Of a stretch of 64,000 nucleotides of DNA, positions 1 through 10,865 are shown piece after piece. Made by a program: the position numbers and the translations under genes. This stretch comes from Sulfitobacter albidus (GTDB lineage Bacteria; Pseudomonadota; Alphaproteobacteria; Rhodobacterales; Rhodobacteraceae). The DNA is taken from assembly GCF_018200035.1 (NCBI RefSeq), contig NZ_CP073581.1:678501-742500 (forward strand). The letters are read 5' to 3'. Below the pieces are notes generated by a model that was not told where the DNA came from, did not search any database, and saw only the letters and a program-made list of their open reading frames with translations. Position 1 is the stretch's first letter, and every line of letters starts with the position of its first letter.

Positions 1-1045
1 CATGGGGCCCTGCGCGGGCGGGGCGGTCTATTCGCCCGCGATGACTGACTTCATCTTTATGGTCAAAGACAGCTCTTACATGTTCGTCACCGGCCCCGAT
101 GTGGTGAAAACCGTCACCAACGAACAGGTCACCGCCGAAGAACTGGGCGGCGCCAGCACGCACACCCGAAAATCCTCCGTCGCCGACGCGGCCTTCGAGA
201 ATGACGTCGAAGCGCTGGCCGAGGTCCGCCGCCTCGTCGATTTCCTGCCTGCCAACAATCAGGCCAAACCGCCCGTGCGGCCGTTCTTTGACGATCCCGC
301 CCGGATCGAGCCCTCGCTCGACACGCTGGTGCCAGAGAACGCCAATACCCCCTACGACATGAAGGAGCTGATCCTCAAGCTCGCCGACGAAGGGGACTTC
401 TACGAGATCCAGGAGGAATTCGCCAAGAACATCGTGATCGGCTTCGTCCGCATCGAAGGGCGCACCGTCGGTGTCGTTGCCAATCAGCCGATGGTGCTTG
501 CGGGCGTGCTCGACATCGACAGCGCGCGCAAGGCCGCACGCTTCGTGCGTTTCTGCGACGCGTTCGAAATCCCGATCCTGACGCTGATCGATGTGCCCGG
601 CTTCCTGCCGGGTACCTCTCAGGAATACGGCGGCGTCATCAAACACGGCGCGAAACTACTGTTCGCCTACGGCGAGGCGACCGTGCCCATGGTCACCGTC
701 ATCACCCGCAAGGCCTACGGCGGCGCCTATGTGGTCATGGCGTCCAAACACCTGCGCTCTGATTTCAACTACGCATGGCCCACCTCTGAAATCGCGGTGA
801 TGGGCGCGAAGGGCGCGACCGAAATCATTCACCGCGCCGATCTGAATGACCCCGAAAAACTTGCCCAGCATACCGCGGATTACGAAGAGCGCTTTGCCAA
901 TCCCTTCGTCGCGGCGGAGCGTGGGTTCATCGATGAGGTCATCCAGCCCCACACCACCCGCAAACGCATCGCGCGCGCTTTTGCCAGCCTGCGCAACAAG
1001 AAAACCACGCGCCCGTGGAAAAAGCACGACAACATCCCGTTGTAG
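1..1045 (+). CDS. pccB: Propionyl-CoA carboxylase beta subunit (3' part)
   Basis: Carboxyltransferase subunit that moves CO2 from carboxybiotin to propionyl-CoA, giving methylmalonyl-CoA. The reading frame is open at the left window edge, so the N-terminal third is missing and about 347 residues are visible. Seen directly: a [11 protein letters not shown] stretch at the beginning, the acyl-CoA carboxylase segment [12 protein letters not shown], and [12 protein letters not shown] followed by [11 protein letters not shown], which are hallmarks of the PCCB/AccD5 family. The protein ends in [13 protein letters not shown], typical of alphaproteobacterial PccB. It lies upstream of pccA on the same strand, with small genes in between. 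Function follows from the family with high certainty. Confidence 0.95.
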   Translation, partial: MGPCAGGAVYSPAMTDFIFMVKDSSYMFVTGPDVVKTVTNEQVTAEELGGASTHTRKSSVADAAFENDVEALAEVRRLVDFLPANNQAKPPVRPFFDDPARIEPSLDTLVPENANTPYDMKELILKLADEGDFYEIQEEFAKNIVIGFVRIEGRTVGVVANQPMVLAGVLDIDSARKAARFVRFCDAFEIPILTLIDVPGFLPGTSQEYGGVIKHGAKLLFAYGEATVPMVTVITRKAYGGAYVVMASKHLRSDFNYAWPTSEIAVMGAKGATEIIHRADLNDPEKLAQHTADYEERFANPFVAAERGFIDEVIQPHTTRKRIARAFASLRNKKTTRPWKKHDNIPL

Positions 1046-1056
1046 AACCGCCCATG

Positions 1057-1080
1057 CCCCTGCACCCTTTCAAAAATACC
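1057..1080 (+). repeat. Dispersed intergenic repeat, copy 1
   Basis: A 24-base stretch starting CCCCTGCACCCTTT, then CAAAAATACC, just after pccB. Related copies occur at 15157-15180 (reverse strand, with a few mismatches) and 39126-39149 (identical 24-base core). All three are intergenic. Function unknown. Confidence 0.6.
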
Positions 1081-1156
1081 TTGCGCGGCCTTCTCTGCGC
1101 GCGCGACGCGGGAACTTCCGCGCCGCCCTCGCCGTTGGGCGCTAAAGGAGTGTGCG

Positions 1157-1417
1157 ATGGCCAAGGACAGACCCAGCATCAAGGACGAGGATACCTACGA
1201 GGCGTTGCGCGCCGATGGGGCGTCCAAGCAAAAGGCGGCGGCGATTGCCAATGCGAAAGCCAGCGACGATCAGAACCCGTCGCGCAAGGGGGGCAAGCAG
1301 CCGCCCTACGAGGAGTGGACACGCGACGCGCTGTACGAACGGGCGCAGGAGCTGGACATCGACGGGCGCTCGGATATGGACAAATCCGAATTGATAGAGG
1401 CGCTGCGCAGCACCTGA
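1157..1417 (+). CDS. Small basic protein with Rho-N/SAP-like C-terminus (DUF7218-like)
   Basis: An 86-residue cytosolic protein beginning MAKDRPSIKDEDTYEALR. The N-terminal half carries the SKQKAAAIANA segment typical of small DUF7218-type proteins. The C-terminal half (WTRDALYERAQELDIDG through KSELIEALR) resembles the helix-extended-loop-helix fold of the Rho termination factor N-terminal domain, often used for nucleic-acid binding. A good ribosome-binding site (AAAGGAG) lies about 6 bases upstream of the ATG. It sits between pccB and pccA in the propionate cluster. The nucleic-acid role is inferred from the domain only. Confidence 0.8.
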   Translation: MAKDRPSIKDEDTYEALRADGASKQKAAAIANAKASDDQNPSRKGGKQPPYEEWTRDALYERAQELDIDGRSDMDKSELIEALRST

Positions 1418-1437
1418 TCGGCATCGCGGCAGCTGTC

Positions 1438-1791
1438 ATGCTCAGCACCGCTGCTCAGGCTGAGGATGTGCCATCCGGCCAAGACGTCACGCTGCATGAA
1501 GTGCTTGTTGACCGTCAGGGGGAGGCGACATGGCTGCGCTTTCGCTTTCTTGCGCCGCAGATCGGCCGCGAAGAAGGACAGGTCGGTTTCGATGTGGCGG
1601 GCGAGGACATGCTGCATCTGTGCGACACGCTCGCTCTTCCATACATGCATGAATACACCCTCACGGGGGACCGCATCGTGATCTCCTTCATGGACCGGAT
1701 CACGGAATTCAGCGTGCCCGACCCCGACGCCACGCAGTTTTTCGAGGCTTTTCGCCCTGTGGACGGTGCCTGCATGTGGGATGAATTCTGA
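1438..1791 (+). CDS. Secreted DUF6497-type protein
   Basis: Short exported protein of unknown function. From the ATG at 1438 it reads MLSTAAQAEDVPSGQDV, with an AQA|E signal-peptidase-like site. The mature part contains HLCDTLALPYM and ends ACMWDEF, which I associate with the roseobacter DUF6497 family. The ATG leaves too short a signal peptide: in-frame codons just upstream encode LIGIAAAV, so the true start is probably a non-ATG codon (for example CTG at 1414, overlapping the stop of the previous gene). No biochemical role is known. Confidence 0.7.
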   Translation: MLSTAAQAEDVPSGQDVTLHEVLVDRQGEATWLRFRFLAPQIGREEGQVGFDVAGEDMLHLCDTLALPYMHEYTLTGDRIVISFMDRITEFSVPDPDATQFFEAFRPVDGACMWDEF

Positions 1792-2005
1792 TGGGTGCAC
1801 AATATCTTGCGGCTGGCAGTTCATGTGGACAAAGTTTTGCGGCTTTGGCGTCACAGATCATCGCGCAGAAACTATCCACATATCCACAAACCCGCCACTC
1901 GCGTATGATGCGCGCGGGTGACACTTCTTTGTCGTCCGCAATCCATGCGGGAACAATGGCAGGTTTCAAACGTCTGTCCCGCACAAACAGTGACAGGAGA
2001 AACAG
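1792..2005. other. Intergenic region, no gene recognised
   Basis: 214 bases between the DUF6497-type gene and a small lipoprotein. An open frame begins at 1791, but its codon content is unconvincing and its 3' part is out of frame with the convincing lipoprotein gene at 2006. It probably holds the promoter for that gene; no clear -35/-10 pair was assigned. Confidence 0.4.
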
Positions 2006-2152
2006 ATGTCGAAGAGCATCAAACTATTGGCAGCATTCGGCCTTATCGCCGCAGTTGCCGCCTGTGCAAAAGAGCAGCAGGTCGAAGAATTTGTCGTGGT
2101 TGATCCAGAGCCGATCAGCCAGGAGCCTGTGTTCACAGGTAAATACAAGTAA
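2006..2152 (+). CDS. Small lipoprotein, 48 residues
   Basis: A small gene of 49 codons. The protein begins MSKSIKLLAAFGLIAAVAAC; Cys20 sits in a plausible lipobox (VAAC) for lipidation and signal peptidase II cleavage. The 28-residue mature part is acidic (EEFVVVDPEPISQEPV) and ends TGKYK. A ribosome-binding site GACAGGAG lies about 8 bases upstream. It resembles short acidic lipoproteins common in Rhodobacteraceae, but I know no function. It is followed by a hairpin at 2162-2185. Confidence 0.8.
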   Translation: MSKSIKLLAAFGLIAAVAACAKEQQVEEFVVVDPEPISQEPVFTGKYK

Positions 2153-2161
2153 GCGACAGAC

Positions 2162-2185
2162 GGGGCGGGCGTTTGCGTCCGCCCC
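2162..2185 (+). terminator. Hairpin after the small lipoprotein
   Basis: Ten-base stem GGGGCGGGCG / CGTCCGCCCC (one G-U pair) with a TTTG loop, 10 bases after the lipoprotein stop. There is no clear T-run, so termination is likely rather than certain. Confidence 0.55.
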
Positions 2186-2212
2186 GACCGCCCCGATCGC
2201 GGGGGGCGTGGC

Positions 2213-2575
2213 ATGGCCCTAGACTACATGCTCAAACACCGCGGATTTCCGGGTCGTCTGCCCGGCACCGATTTCCAGTTCACCCTGCGCCGCGCCAATC
2301 CCAAGGGCGCTACGCCGATCACCCGGCGCGAGCGTCGGTCTGACCGGCGGGCGCCTGACAGACGCGCGGACGAAGCATTCATGCGCGCCTTGTGGGAGCA
2401 TTTCGGCGACGCGCCATTCGAGCGCGGCAATCTGGATGCGGGGCGTCTGTCGTGGCTTTTCGGGCGCGAGGTTCTGCCTGCCACCGATCCGTTTGACCCC
2501 GCCGATTACGAGGCGATGCTGGTACTGGATCCGGCGGCGATCCGCGCGTCCTTTCCCGATGTGATTGACGGGTGA
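2213..2575 (+). CDS. Hypothetical protein, 120 residues
   Basis: Soluble protein starting MALDYMLKHRGFPGR. It has an arginine-rich central patch (TRRERRSDRRAPDRRADEAF) and a more hydrophobic acidic C-terminus (DPADYEAMLVLDPAAIRASFPDVIDG). A purine-rich GGGGGG run lies 7 bases before the ATG. No catalytic motif, signal peptide or membrane segment is visible. The opposite strand is also open here, but its product has the composition of a shadow frame. Family unknown to me. Confidence 0.6.
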   Translation: MALDYMLKHRGFPGRLPGTDFQFTLRRANPKGATPITRRERRSDRRAPDRRADEAFMRALWEHFGDAPFERGNLDAGRLSWLFGREVLPATDPFDPADYEAMLVLDPAAIRASFPDVIDG

Positions 2576-2710
2576 GGGCGGAATGATGCGCACCGCCTTC
2601 CCGCAGATCGGCCAGAACCGGCCAAGGTTTCTGAAAAATATATTCTGCGTGGAACATGTGCCCGCGTCCGGAGTTTTCTGTCGGATATTGACAGATAAAG
2701 GATACGCAAA

Positions 2711-2917
2711 ATGGCACATCTCGCAAAGATCACGGCACTTGTCTCTCTCACGGCCCTCGCGGCTTGCGGCGACACCATCGGGGAGCAGGCGCTGGGCGGT
2801 GCAGCCATCGGCGCAGGTGCCGCAGCCATCACAAACGGCAGCCTTGCGCAGGGCGCGGCCATCGGTGCCGGCGCCAATGTGCTGGCCTGCCAGACAGACG
2901 TGGTCGCCTGCGACTGA
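2711..2917 (+). CDS. Small glycine-zipper-like lipoprotein
   Basis: A 68-residue protein starting MAHLAKITALVSLTALAAC; Cys19 follows an LAA lipobox, so the mature protein should be a membrane-anchored lipoprotein. The rest is dominated by G/A repeats (GGAAIGAGAAAITNG, GAAIGAGANVLACQ), reminiscent of OsmB/YMGG glycine-zipper lipoproteins. Two further cysteines (ACQ and VACD) near the end could form a disulfide. An AAAGGA-type ribosome-binding site precedes the start. It converges on the porin gene across a bidirectional terminator. Confidence 0.8.
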   Translation: MAHLAKITALVSLTALAACGDTIGEQALGGAAIGAGAAAITNGSLAQGAAIGAGANVLACQTDVVACD

Positions 2918-2939
2918 TCGTCGACGTTCGAAACAACAA

Positions 2940-2969
2940 ACGGTCGGCACCCGCATGGATGCCGACCGT
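2940..2969. terminator. Bidirectional terminator hairpin
   Basis: Perfect 10-base stem ACGGTCGGCA / TGCCGACCGT with a 10-base loop, between convergent genes ending at 2917 (+) and 3009 (-). An A-rich flank on the left gives a short T-rich tail to minus-strand transcripts. Confidence 0.75.
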
Positions 2970-3008
2970 CCCACGCCCGCCCGCCTCTCGCGCGCAGGTC
3001 TGCTCTGC

Positions 3009-4178
3009 TTAGAACGCGAAAGTCACCGAGGCGCCGATGCGATTGGCGTCAAAAGTCTCTCCGGTCGAGGTCTCGCTTTCCAGATAGATGTATTCGATGC
3101 CGTAGGTCAGACTGTCGGTCGGCTGGTAGAAGGCGTTGAGGTGCAGCGACCGCAGATCGGTGAAATCATTGAGGTCGCCCGCGACGCCGGTGCCGCCACT
3201 GGCCAGATCATAGCTTTCGTTGCCGAGCGCGAGCCCGACGTTCCATTTCTCCCCGATGTCCTGCCGGAATTCGAGCGTGAAGCCGTCGGCGTCGTTTGTC
3301 ACCCCGCCAACAACGCGATCCCCGCCGCCGATCAGCAGATTGCCGAGCGCCTCACCGGTGACGTAGGTGGCCGAGAATGTGCCACCTTCCCATGGGCTTA
3401 CGCTGCCCGACAGGGTCAGGCCGTTGGTGTCGTATTCGGTGCCGCCGTCGTTGAAGGTGCCCGCGAGAGCTGCGGCACGCAGGGAGTAATTCTCACCCCG
3501 GTAGAGGGCTGCAGCGGTGACGACCGGATCACTGCTCTCGCCCGCTGCTTCCTCGATCGAGCCGGAAAAGGTAAAGCCGTTGCCCGCATTGTAGGTGTAG
3601 CGGATCTGCGGCACGCGGGCAAAGGTCACGCCGACCGGCCCGTTGAAATCAGCCGTGGTCGGGTAATGCACAAGCGGCATGAAGTTCGTCCAGAACTGCC
3701 CGAACAGCAGCGCGTCGGCGATTTCGATGTTCGCGTGGCGCAGGCGCAGGGTGGGCGAGGTCGAGGTTTCGGAGCCGCTGAACAGGTCGAATTCGAGCTG
3801 CGTCTCGACTTTGCCGACGCCCGTTTCGGTGGCCGAACGGATGCCGAAGCGCGAGACCCGCACGCTGGTGTCGAATTCGCCGTCGGTGGCAAAGGCGTCC
3901 TCGCCCACGCGGCCCGCGCGCGACAGATCGCCCTGGGCAAAGTCAAAATCATAGAAGGTCTCGAAACGGACAAAGCCGTAGACCTCTACGGTGGTGCCAT
4001 CGCCGATGTTGAACGTCGTCGCGCGGTTGCGGTCATCGGCCTCAAGGGCGGCCACGCGGGTGCGCAGCTCTTCGATTTCGGTGCTTTGGGCCTGTGCCTC
4101 GCTGACCGTCAGCGCGATGCCGACCGTCAGCAGGGCGCAGGGCACGACGGCCCATTTTCTGTTTGGTTTGTCTGTCAT
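3009..4178 (-). CDS. Outer-membrane porin, DcaP-like
   Basis: Predicted trimeric beta-barrel porin of 389 residues. The chosen start (MTDKPNRKW) has GGGGAG six bases upstream; an upstream in-frame ATG would add a poor 12-residue extension. Residues 1-31 form a signal peptide ending SEAQAQ. The segment STEIEELRTRVAALEADD is a short coiled coil, as found at the periplasmic N-terminus of DcaP-type porins. The rest alternates polar and aromatic residues (VEVYGFVRFETFYDFDF) and ends GASVTFAF with the C-terminal phenylalanine needed for BAM-dependent insertion. It is divergent from pccA. Substrate unknown; small carboxylates are possible given the context. Confidence 0.85.
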   Translation of the reverse strand: MTDKPNRKWAVVPCALLTVGIALTVSEAQAQSTEIEELRTRVAALEADDRNRATTFNIGDGTTVEVYGFVRFETFYDFDFAQGDLSRAGRVGEDAFATDGEFDTSVRVSRFGIRSATETGVGKVETQLEFDLFSGSETSTSPTLRLRHANIEIADALLFGQFWTNFMPLVHYPTTADFNGPVGVTFARVPQIRYTYNAGNGFTFSGSIEEAAGESSDPVVTAAALYRGENYSLRAAALAGTFNDGGTEYDTNGLTLSGSVSPWEGGTFSATYVTGEALGNLLIGGGDRVVGGVTNDADGFTLEFRQDIGEKWNVGLALGNESYDLASGGTGVAGDLNDFTDLRSLHLNAFYQPTDSLTYGIEYIYLESETSTGETFDANRIGASVTFAF

Positions 4179-4516
4179 CTGGATCTCCCCGGGGATTGTG
4201 CACATCGCGGCCACCGTGGCCGGGCGTGTGATCCTGACGCTGCGGCACTTGAGCGCTCACCCACAAATCACAGGTTGCGGAGCGTGCGTGAGACTGCCGC
4301 CGCGGCGCCCGCCCGCTCGCAGGGCCGTGACGCTTCGTGTGGGCGCGCGGCTCAATTGCGCATGGCGCAAACGCCGTGCCGTGCGCCGGGAGCGGCCTAT
4401 TCGGTCACGCCCCCATCACAACGCGGCGAGGTGCGTGCCGCCGACCGCGCCCGCTGCTTTTGGTGCCCGGTGACAACCGCCAGCGCCCCCCTCATCCCCT
4501 TCAAGGAGCCCACCGC
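4179..4516. other. Divergent intergenic region, porin / pccA
   Basis: 338 bases between divergent starts. Frames are open on both strands but have GC-rich, low-complexity arginine/proline products, so I see no gene. It should hold the promoters of both the porin and pccA; no operator or riboswitch was recognised. The pccA ribosome-binding site AAGGAG lies at 4503-4508. Confidence 0.5.
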
Positions 4517-6562
4517 ATGTTCAAAAAGATACTAATCGCCAACCGCGGCGAAATTGCCTGCCGCGTCATCAAAACCGCGCGCAAGATGGGCATCCAGACC
4601 GTCGCGATCTATTCCGATGCCGACCGTTCGGCGCTGCACGTGCAGATGGCGGACGAGGCCGTGCACATCGGCCCGCCGCCCGCCAACCAATCCTACATCG
4701 TCATCGACAAGGTGATGGAGGCGATCAAATCCTCGGGCGCGCAGGCGGTGCACCCCGGCTACGGCTTCCTGTCTGAAAACGCCAATTTCGCCGACGCGCT
4801 CGAAGCCGCGGGCGTTGCCTTTGTCGGCCCACCCAAGGGCGCGATCGAGAAGATGGGCGACAAGATTACCTCGAAAAAGATCGCCCAGGACGCGGGCGTC
4901 AGCACCGTGCCCGGCTACATGGGCCTGATCGCCGACGCCGATGAGGCGGTGAAGATCTCCAACGAGATCGGCTATCCGGTAATGCTCAAGGCATCTGCGG
5001 GCGGCGGCGGCAAGGGCATGCGCATCGCGTGGAACGACGATGAGGCGCGCGAGGGGTTTCAGTCGTCCAAAAACGAGGCCGCCAACAGCTTTGGCGATGA
5101 CCGCATCTTTATCGAGAAATTCGTGACGCAACCGCGCCACATCGAAATCCAGGTACTCTGCGATGCGCATGGCAACGGCATCTATCTGGGCGAGCGGGAG
5201 TGTTCGATCCAGCGCCGCAACCAGAAGGTCGTCGAAGAGGCGCCGTCGCCCTTCCTCGATGAAGCGACCCGCAAGGCGATGGGCGAGCAGGCCGTCGCAC
5301 TGGCGCAGGCCGTAGGCTACACCTCGGCGGGCACGGTGGAATTCATCGTCGACGGGGACAAGAATTTCTATTTCCTCGAGATGAACACCCGTCTGCAGGT
5401 GGAACATCCGGTGACCGAGCTGATCACCGGTGTCGATCTGGTCGAACAGATGATCCGCGTCGCCAATGGTGAGCCACTTACCATGACGCAGGACGACGTG
5501 AAGCTGACGGGCTGGGCCATCGAGAACCGGCTCTATGCCGAGGATCCCTACCGTGGGTTCCTGCCCTCCATCGGGCGTCTGACCCGCTACCGCCCGCCGC
5601 AGGAGGTCGCCGCAGGCCCGCTGCTGGACAACGACAAATGGCAGGGGGAGGCGCCAAGCGCCGAGATGGCCGTGCGCAACGATACCGGCGTCTACGAGGG
5701 CGGCGAGATCAGCATGTACTACGACCCGATGATCGCCAAACTGTGCACATGGGCGCCGACCCGCGCCGAGGCGATCGAGCGGATGCGCGTGGCGCTCGAC
5801 AGCTTTGAGGTCGAAGGGATCGGGCATAACCTGCCGTTCCTGAGCGCCGTGATGGATCACCCGATCTTTATCGACGGCACCATGACCACGGCGTTCATCG
5901 AGGAGCAGTATCCCGACGGGTTCGAAGGGGTCGAGTTGGCGGAGAGTGAACTGAAGCGCATCGCCGCCGCGACCGCCGCCATGCACCGCGTGGGCGAGAT
6001 CCGCCGCGCGCGCGTGTCGGGCCGCATGGACAACCATGAGCGCAAGGTCGGCAGCGATTGGAACGTGGCCGTGCAAGGCCATTCGTTCGACGTGGTGATT
6101 TCCGCCGACCCCGCGGGGGCGAGCGTTGCCTTTGACGACGGCAGCACTTTGCGCGTCTCGGGCGATTGGACGCCGGGCATGTCATTGGCCGAGATGACCG
6201 TGGCGGATGCGCCGCTGGTGCTGAAGGTCGGCAAGATCTCGGGCGGGTTCCGGGTGCGCACGCGCGGCGCGGACCTCAAGGTGCATGTGCGCACGCCTTT
6301 GCAGGCGGAAATGGCGCGCAAGATGCCGGTAAAGGTGCCGCCGGACACGTCGAAAATGCTGCTCTGCCCGATGCCGGGTCTGGTGGTGAAACTCGACGTG
6401 GCCGAGGGCGACGAGGTGCAGGAGGGTCAGGCGCTGTGCACCATCGAGGCGATGAAGATGGAAAACATCCTGCGCGCCGAGCGCAAGGGTGTGGTGTCCA
6501 AGATCAACGCCGCCGCCGGTGACAGCCTCGCCGTCGACGACGTCATCATGGAGTTCGAATAG
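4517..6562 (+). CDS. pccA: Propionyl-CoA carboxylase alpha subunit
   Basis: Biotin-dependent subunit (681 residues) that carboxylates its own biotin with ATP and bicarbonate, then hands CO2 to PccB. The start MFKKILIANRGEIACRV has AAGGAG upstream and matches the family. Domains: biotin-carboxylase N-terminal and ATP-grasp (glycine-rich KASAGGGGKGMR; MNTRLQVEHPVTE), the PccA-specific BT region, then a C-terminal biotinyl domain with EAMKMEN, Lys647 being the biotinylation site. Full length for the family. Together with PccB and methylmalonyl-CoA mutase it routes propionyl-CoA to succinyl-CoA. Assignment is secure. Confidence 0.97.
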   Translation: MFKKILIANRGEIACRVIKTARKMGIQTVAIYSDADRSALHVQMADEAVHIGPPPANQSYIVIDKVMEAIKSSGAQAVHPGYGFLSENANFADALEAAGVAFVGPPKGAIEKMGDKITSKKIAQDAGVSTVPGYMGLIADADEAVKISNEIGYPVMLKASAGGGGKGMRIAWNDDEAREGFQSSKNEAANSFGDDRIFIEKFVTQPRHIEIQVLCDAHGNGIYLGERECSIQRRNQKVVEEAPSPFLDEATRKAMGEQAVALAQAVGYTSAGTVEFIVDGDKNFYFLEMNTRLQVEHPVTELITGVDLVEQMIRVANGEPLTMTQDDVKLTGWAIENRLYAEDPYRGFLPSIGRLTRYRPPQEVAAGPLLDNDKWQGEAPSAEMAVRNDTGVYEGGEISMYYDPMIAKLCTWAPTRAEAIERMRVALDSFEVEGIGHNLPFLSAVMDHPIFIDGTMTTAFIEEQYPDGFEGVELAESELKRIAAATAAMHRVGEIRRARVSGRMDNHERKVGSDWNVAVQGHSFDVVISADPAGASVAFDDGSTLRVSGDWTPGMSLAEMTVADAPLVLKVGKISGGFRVRTRGADLKVHVRTPLQAEMARKMPVKVPPDTSKMLLCPMPGLVVKLDVAEGDEVQEGQALCTIEAMKMENILRAERKGVVSKINAAAGDSLAVDDVIMEFE

Positions 6563-6604
6563 GGTGGATTGCGGACCGCGCACAGTCACGCCGGGGCAGA
6601 TGCC

Positions 6605-7060
6605 TCAGCTGCCTTGCGCGGTCTCCTTGCGCTCGCGGATCTCGCGCTGGCGCATCGGCATCTTGTCGATGCTGGCGGTGATTTCGCGCACGTCCCACGG
6701 AAACGGTTTGCGCAGCTTGAGCTGCCCGTCCTTGCCCACCAGCGTCAGCATGAAGCCGCGCGGCCGCATGCGCAGCCGGATGTCGCTGCGCGCGTCGGGG
6801 TCGGTGTCGGTGATCACGACCACGTCACGCTCCGCCAGACGGGCGGCATCAACGGCGATCAGCTCCATCTGTTCGATGAAGGCCGGGTCGTTCGCGCTGT
6901 CGGCAAAGACGACAACGGGGCGGTTTTTCCATTTGAATTCGGCTAAATCTGTCTGCGTTGCGTCAACGATCAGCAGGCCAGCCGGGTTTTCCTGCGGGGT
7001 CTGCGCCTGCGCCGATGCGGCAAAAGCGGCAATGAAAACAGCCGATAAGATCGATTTCAT
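6605..7060 (-). CDS. Secreted DUF4174 protein
   Basis: A 151-residue periplasmic protein of unknown function. The start MKSILSAVFIAAFAASAQAQ gives a clean Sec signal peptide cut after SAQA, and AAGGAGAG lies just upstream; a 24-residue upstream extension is possible but unlikely. The core KNRPVVVFADSAND followed by RLRMRPRGFMLTLVGKDGQLKLRK fits DUF4174, a thioredoxin-like family lacking a CxxC. It is on the opposite strand to its pcc/mcm neighbours, a gene order I associate with roseobacter propionate clusters. Family assignment is from memory. Confidence 0.8.
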   Translation of the reverse strand: MKSILSAVFIAAFAASAQAQTPQENPAGLLIVDATQTDLAEFKWKNRPVVVFADSANDPAFIEQMELIAVDAARLAERDVVVITDTDPDARSDIRLRMRPRGFMLTLVGKDGQLKLRKPFPWDVREITASIDKMPMRQREIRERKETAQGS

Positions 7061-8135
7061 AAGCTCTCCTTCGCCGATTAATATAAGCGCGCATTTGTCG
7101 ATTGCGAATGCCGCAGGCGCGTTTTTCCCCATTAAGCCCGCTGCAAGGGATTTTGTCGCATGAGTGTCGCGACACAGTCTTTGGGTCCGCTTTTTGCGGT
7201 CCTTTGTAACGGGGGGTTACGCGGCATCATGGATATTCTTCTGCACACCGGGGCGCACCGCACCGGCACGACCAGTTTTCAGCACTATCTGCGCGCCAAT
7301 CGCGATGCGCTGCTGGCCGATGGCACCGCCCTGTGGGAGCCTGAGACGCTGCGCCCCAACATGTTTTCGGGCCTGTTCCAGAAAGAGCGGATGCAGAACG
7401 GGCGCAACCTGCAACGCCGCGCCATGGGGCGCGTCAAGATGCACGCGACGCAGGCCCGTAGGGCAGGGGCGGAGCGGTTGGTGATCTCCGAGGAAAACAT
7501 GATCGGCGCGCCGCGGGCGTGTCTGCGGGCTGGGGTGATGTATCCCGGTGTGGGCGAACGGCTTGCCCGGCTTGGCACCGCATTCGAGGGGCGCATCGCC
7601 CGCGTCGTGCTGACGATCCGCTCGCAAGAGCTGTGGTGGGGGTCGGTGATGTCCTACGCCATCGGGCGCGGGCATCCGGTGCCGCCGCCCGAGCGGCGCG
7701 CGCAGATCGCCGCGCATCCGCGCACCTGGCGCGATGTGATTACCGACATGGCCTGCGCGCTGCCGGGCGCAGAATTGATCGTTGTTCCGTTTGAGCGGGT
7801 CGCGGGGCAAGCCGATGTGCTCTACACCGCGCTGACCGATCGCGCGGCGCCGGGCATTGGTGCGGGTGTCTGGCTGAACCGCGCGCCGGATCTGGCGCGC
7901 CTGCACCGCGAAATGGACGAGGCGGGGCTGCCGCGCGAGGCGCTGGGGGCGACCCACGACGGACGGTGGACCCCCTTCACGCCCGCAGAGGCCGCGATGC
8001 TGCGCGAGGCCTACGCCGACGATATGATGTGGCTCACCGCCGGGGCGGACGGGCTGGCAACACTGACAGAGGAAACCACCCGCGACAGAGCAGGCCCAAG
8101 CCTGCCGGGCGAGGTACTGACAAAAGGACATGAGC

Positions 8136-10268
<2,133 letters not shown>

Positions 10269-10865
10269 GTGCTGCGGCTCGACCACATCGCGATTGCCGC
10301 ACAGACGCTGGAGGAAGGCGTCGCCTGGGCCGAAGCGCGTCTGGGCGTCGCGATGGGGCCGGGCGGGCGGCACGCGCGCTACGGCACGCACAACCGGCTG
10401 CTGGGTCTGGCGGAGGGCCTCTATCTTGAGGTCATTGCGCCGGAGCCGGGGGCGCCCTCGGACGGGCCGCGCTGGTTCGGGCTGGATGAGTTTACCGGGC
10501 CACCGCGGTTGGCGAATTGGATTTGTGCGGCGGATCCCTTTACCCCGTGGCTGCGCCACGGGATGAGGGCCGTGCCGATGCAGCGCGGCGATCTGCGCTG
10601 GGATATGGGCGTGCCGGAGGATGGCCGCCTGCCGATGGGCGGTGCCTTTCCCACGGTGCTGCACTGGCATAGCGACAGCCCGCCGGGACAGGCGCTGCTT
10701 GCGTCCGGTTGCGCGCTGAGCCGGCTGACGGTCCAGCACCCGGATGCGGAGGGCATCGCGGCAGAACTTGCGGGTGCGCTGACCGACCCGCGCATCGGTT
10801 TTGTTACCGGGCCTGCGATGCTGACGGCGCAGATCTCCACCCCGAATGGCCTCGTCACCCTGTGA
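10269..10865 (+). CDS. Glyoxalase-like (VOC) domain protein
   Basis: A 198-residue protein with a GTG start directly after the mutase stop. It begins with LDHIAIAAQTLEEGVAWAEARLG, the first beta-alpha unit of a vicinal-oxygen-chelate fold, with GTHNRLLGLAEGLYLEVIAPEP completing it; this pattern resembles the glyoxalase-3-like subfamily. Its position suggests methylmalonyl-CoA epimerase, itself a VOC protein, but the sequence lacks the epimerase hallmarks I would expect, so I do not assign that. It overlaps the next gene by one base (TGATG). Confidence 0.75.
   Translation: MLRLDHIAIAAQTLEEGVAWAEARLGVAMGPGGRHARYGTHNRLLGLAEGLYLEVIAPEPGAPSDGPRWFGLDEFTGPPRLANWICAADPFTPWLRHGMRAVPMQRGDLRWDMGVPEDGRLPMGGAFPTVLHWHSDSPPGQALLASGCALSRLTVQHPDAEGIAAELAGALTDPRIGFVTGPAMLTAQISTPNGLVTL

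Noticed and set aside
1791..2222. 143-codon plus-strand frame after the DUF6497-type gene
   Set aside because: Overlaps the better-supported 48-residue lipoprotein (lipobox, ribosome-binding site) in a different frame.
2565..4535. Open frame of 656 codons on the plus strand
   Set aside because: Runs antisense through the porin gene, which has a signal peptide and C-terminal Phe. Arg/Ala/Gly-rich shadow.
4532..6082. Open frame of 516 codons on the minus strand
   Set aside because: Antisense to pccA; rich in His/Arg/Leu without any motif.
10269..10865. Methylmalonyl-CoA epimerase next to the mutase
   Set aside because: VOC fold and location fit, but the sequence resembles glyoxalase-3-like proteins more than epimerase, so only the fold is claimed.
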